Positions 4,190 through 5,206 of a stretch of DNA of 5,206 nt are shown piece after piece (positions within the stretch are counted from its first letter, which is position 1; each line of letters starts with the position of its first letter). Source of the stretch: Deltaproteobacteria bacterium (GTDB taxonomy: Bacteria > Desulfobacterota > Syntrophia > Syntrophales > UBA2192); assembly GCA_026388445.1 (NCBI GenBank), contig JAPLJU010000132.1, forward strand, positions 1-5,206, read 5' to 3'. The position numbers were made by a program, and so were the translations under genes. Below the pieces are notes generated by a model that saw nothing but the letters and a program-made list of their open reading frames with translations, searched no databases and had not been told where the DNA came from.

Positions 4190-5206
4190 TCAGGATTTTG
4201 CTTTCTCCCTCATGGCGAAACCGATGGCGACACAGAAGGCGAGTCCAGCAATGACCCCGATGGGCCCGAAGGCCGCTGCGCCCTTCGGCGAGCTTGTCAT
4301 GGCGAAGTTGTGGGAGAACGCAGCTCCGAAGATCATGCCCAGGGCGAAAATGCCGGCGTCCAGGTCCCCCTCTCCGGAGAGGAAGAGCTGCCGGCCCGGA
4401 CATCCGCCGGCCAGCACGAAGGCCAGTCCCGCAAGGGACATGCCCAGGAAGTTCCACAAGTGGTCCGTGTGGGCAATGGGCTGTCCTTCGAATCCCATCT
4501 TGAACTGGCCGAGCAGAAGATTCATTAAGAAAGCAGCAACGAGAAGCGCGGCTACCCCGCTGATCAGGTGGAAATCCCGGATGAGCATCACGTCCCGGAA
4601 AGCCCCCATGGTGCAGAAGCGGCTCCGTTGGGCGATGACGCCCACGGTGAGTCCCGCGGCAAGGCTGATCCAGAGGGGCGCGTGCATGGCGCCGGGGCCG
4701 CTGGCACTGAAAAAGATCGGTCCTCCCTCCGAGAAGGAAACGCGGAACACGAGAAGCAGAAAAAGCCCGAGCATAAAGGCCGGAAAGACGTAGCCGCTCC
4801 AGGGTTTCTGTGCCTGGGAGCGCCCGAGACTGTAGCCGTTTTTGAGGAAGAAAACGCCGGCAAGGATTCCCGTTACGAGGCCCACGAGACCCACGATGGC
4901 GTTCAGGTCGCCGCCGGCAAGCCTGAGCAGCGCCCGCCAGGGGCATCCGAGGAATACGAGAGCCCCGATCATGGCGAAGATGCCGAGGAAAAACCGGATC
5001 AGTGGCGAAGAACCGCCGCGGGGTCTGTGTTCCCCTGCGAAAAGTGAGATGATAAAGGCTCCGAGGACGAAACCGATGATCTCGGGGCGGATGTACTGGA
5101 CAACCGCAGCCCTGTGAAGGCCGAGGGCGCCCGCGATGTCCCTCTCGAAGCAGGCGACACAGACGCCCATGTTCGGGGGGTTGCCCAAGTACTGTAACAG
5201 GGCCGC
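4190..5206 (-). CDS. yedE: YedE-related selenium-metabolism membrane protein (YeeE/YedE transporter family), N-terminus off window
   Basis: Multi-pass inner-membrane protein of the YeeE/YedE family, whose characterised member YeeE takes up thiosulfate through conserved cysteines; the subfamily near selD is thought to move a selenium compound. The frame is open to base 5206, so 338 C-terminal residues are seen and probably a few tens are missing; TTG at 5188 is an internal Leu (LLQYLGNPPNMG). The protein is an internal duplication. First half: NMGVCVACFERDIAGALG (Cys16, Cys19 of the fragment), then GCPWR (Cys88) and GGDLNA. Second half: RSRFCTMGAFRDVMLI (Cys198), then GGCPGRQ (Cys269) and GEGDLDAG. 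Hydrophobic helices lie between, e.g. IIGFVLGAFIISLF, FPAFMLGLFLLLVF, GVAALLVAAFLMNLLL. The stop is 38 nt before the tusA-like start. As first visible gene of the operon it supplies the substrate in the proposed pathway. Family is firm; selenium as cargo is inferred from context and from the GNPPNMG..C..CF..DIAGALGLHRA signature I associate with the selenium subfamily. Confidence 0.9.
   Translation of the reverse strand, partial: AALLQYLGNPPNMGVCVACFERDIAGALGLHRAAVVQYIRPEIIGFVLGAFIISLFAGEHRPRGGSSPLIRFFLGIFAMIGALVFLGCPWRALLRLAGGDLNAIVGLVGLVTGILAGVFFLKNGYSLGRSQAQKPWSGYVFPAFMLGLFLLLVFRVSFSEGGPIFFSASGPGAMHAPLWISLAAGLTVGVIAQRSRFCTMGAFRDVMLIRDFHLISGVAALLVAAFLMNLLLGQFKMGFEGQPIAHTDHLWNFLGMSLAGLAFVLAGGCPGRQLFLSGEGDLDAGIFALGMIFGAAFSHNFAMTSSPKGAAAFGPIGVIAGLAFCVAIGFAMREKAKS

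Noticed and set aside
4182..4946. Minus-strand frame of 254 codons overlapping the yedE-like gene in another frame.
   Set aside because: Arg-rich low-complexity translation with no membrane or domain pattern, while the yedE frame has strong family motifs.
1..5206. CRISPR arrays, tRNA genes (including tRNA-Sec), insertion sequences and attachment sites.
   Set aside because: No regularly spaced repeats, cloverleaf-like sequence, transposase frame or terminal inverted repeats were seen on either strand.

Overview
The window is a compact bacterial segment of fairly high GC. About 80% of it is a minus-strand selenium-metabolism operon. The left end is the damaged 3' end of a heavy-metal RND efflux pump gene on the plus strand, and the two units converge. 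The gene set (a YedE-type membrane protein of the selenium subfamily, a lone TusA/SirA-like protein, a DUF3343 Se/S-carrier-like protein, a selenocysteine-containing SelD) resembles that of anaerobic Sec-using bacteria such as Desulfobacterota (the former Deltaproteobacteria). That placement is an inference; no rRNA or other phylogenetic marker is present.

Layout. 1-873 (+) is the C-terminal part of a CusA/CzcA-like pump subunit. Its reading frame is broken near 582-588, where roughly 40 residues including one membrane helix are missing, so it is called a pseudogene (or an assembly error). 874-909 is a convergent gap with a strong hairpin that probably ends the selenium operon. All remaining genes are on the minus strand. 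In transcription order, right to left, they are: yedE-like (beyond 5206 to 4190), tusA/sirA-like (4151-3939), DUF3343 (3886-3353), a ribokinase/NAD(P)H-hydrate-dehydratase-like kinase (3348-2464), selD (2449-1397) and a NUDIX hydrolase (1380-910). Gaps are 38, 52, 4, 14 and 16 nt, and no internal terminator is evident. The operon promoter and the yedE start lie beyond the right edge.

The main result is that selD is longer than a standard ORF call shows. A good Shine-Dalgarno sequence and ATG at 2449 open a frame that reads through an in-frame TGA (2396-2398) exactly where SelD has its catalytic Cys/Sec (HGAG-U-ACK), and a bacterial-SECIS-like hairpin follows. SelD is therefore itself a selenoprotein of 350 residues; without the TGA recoding the catalytic N-terminus is lost.

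How the genes may work together (inference): YedE imports a selenium or sulfur species, the TusA-like protein and the DUF3343 protein carry it as a persulfide/perselenide on cysteine, and SelD converts selenide and ATP to selenophosphate for Sec-tRNA or selenouridine synthesis. The kinase-like protein and the NUDIX hydrolase have no established selenium role. Their tight placement on either side of selD makes them the least explained part of the cluster.
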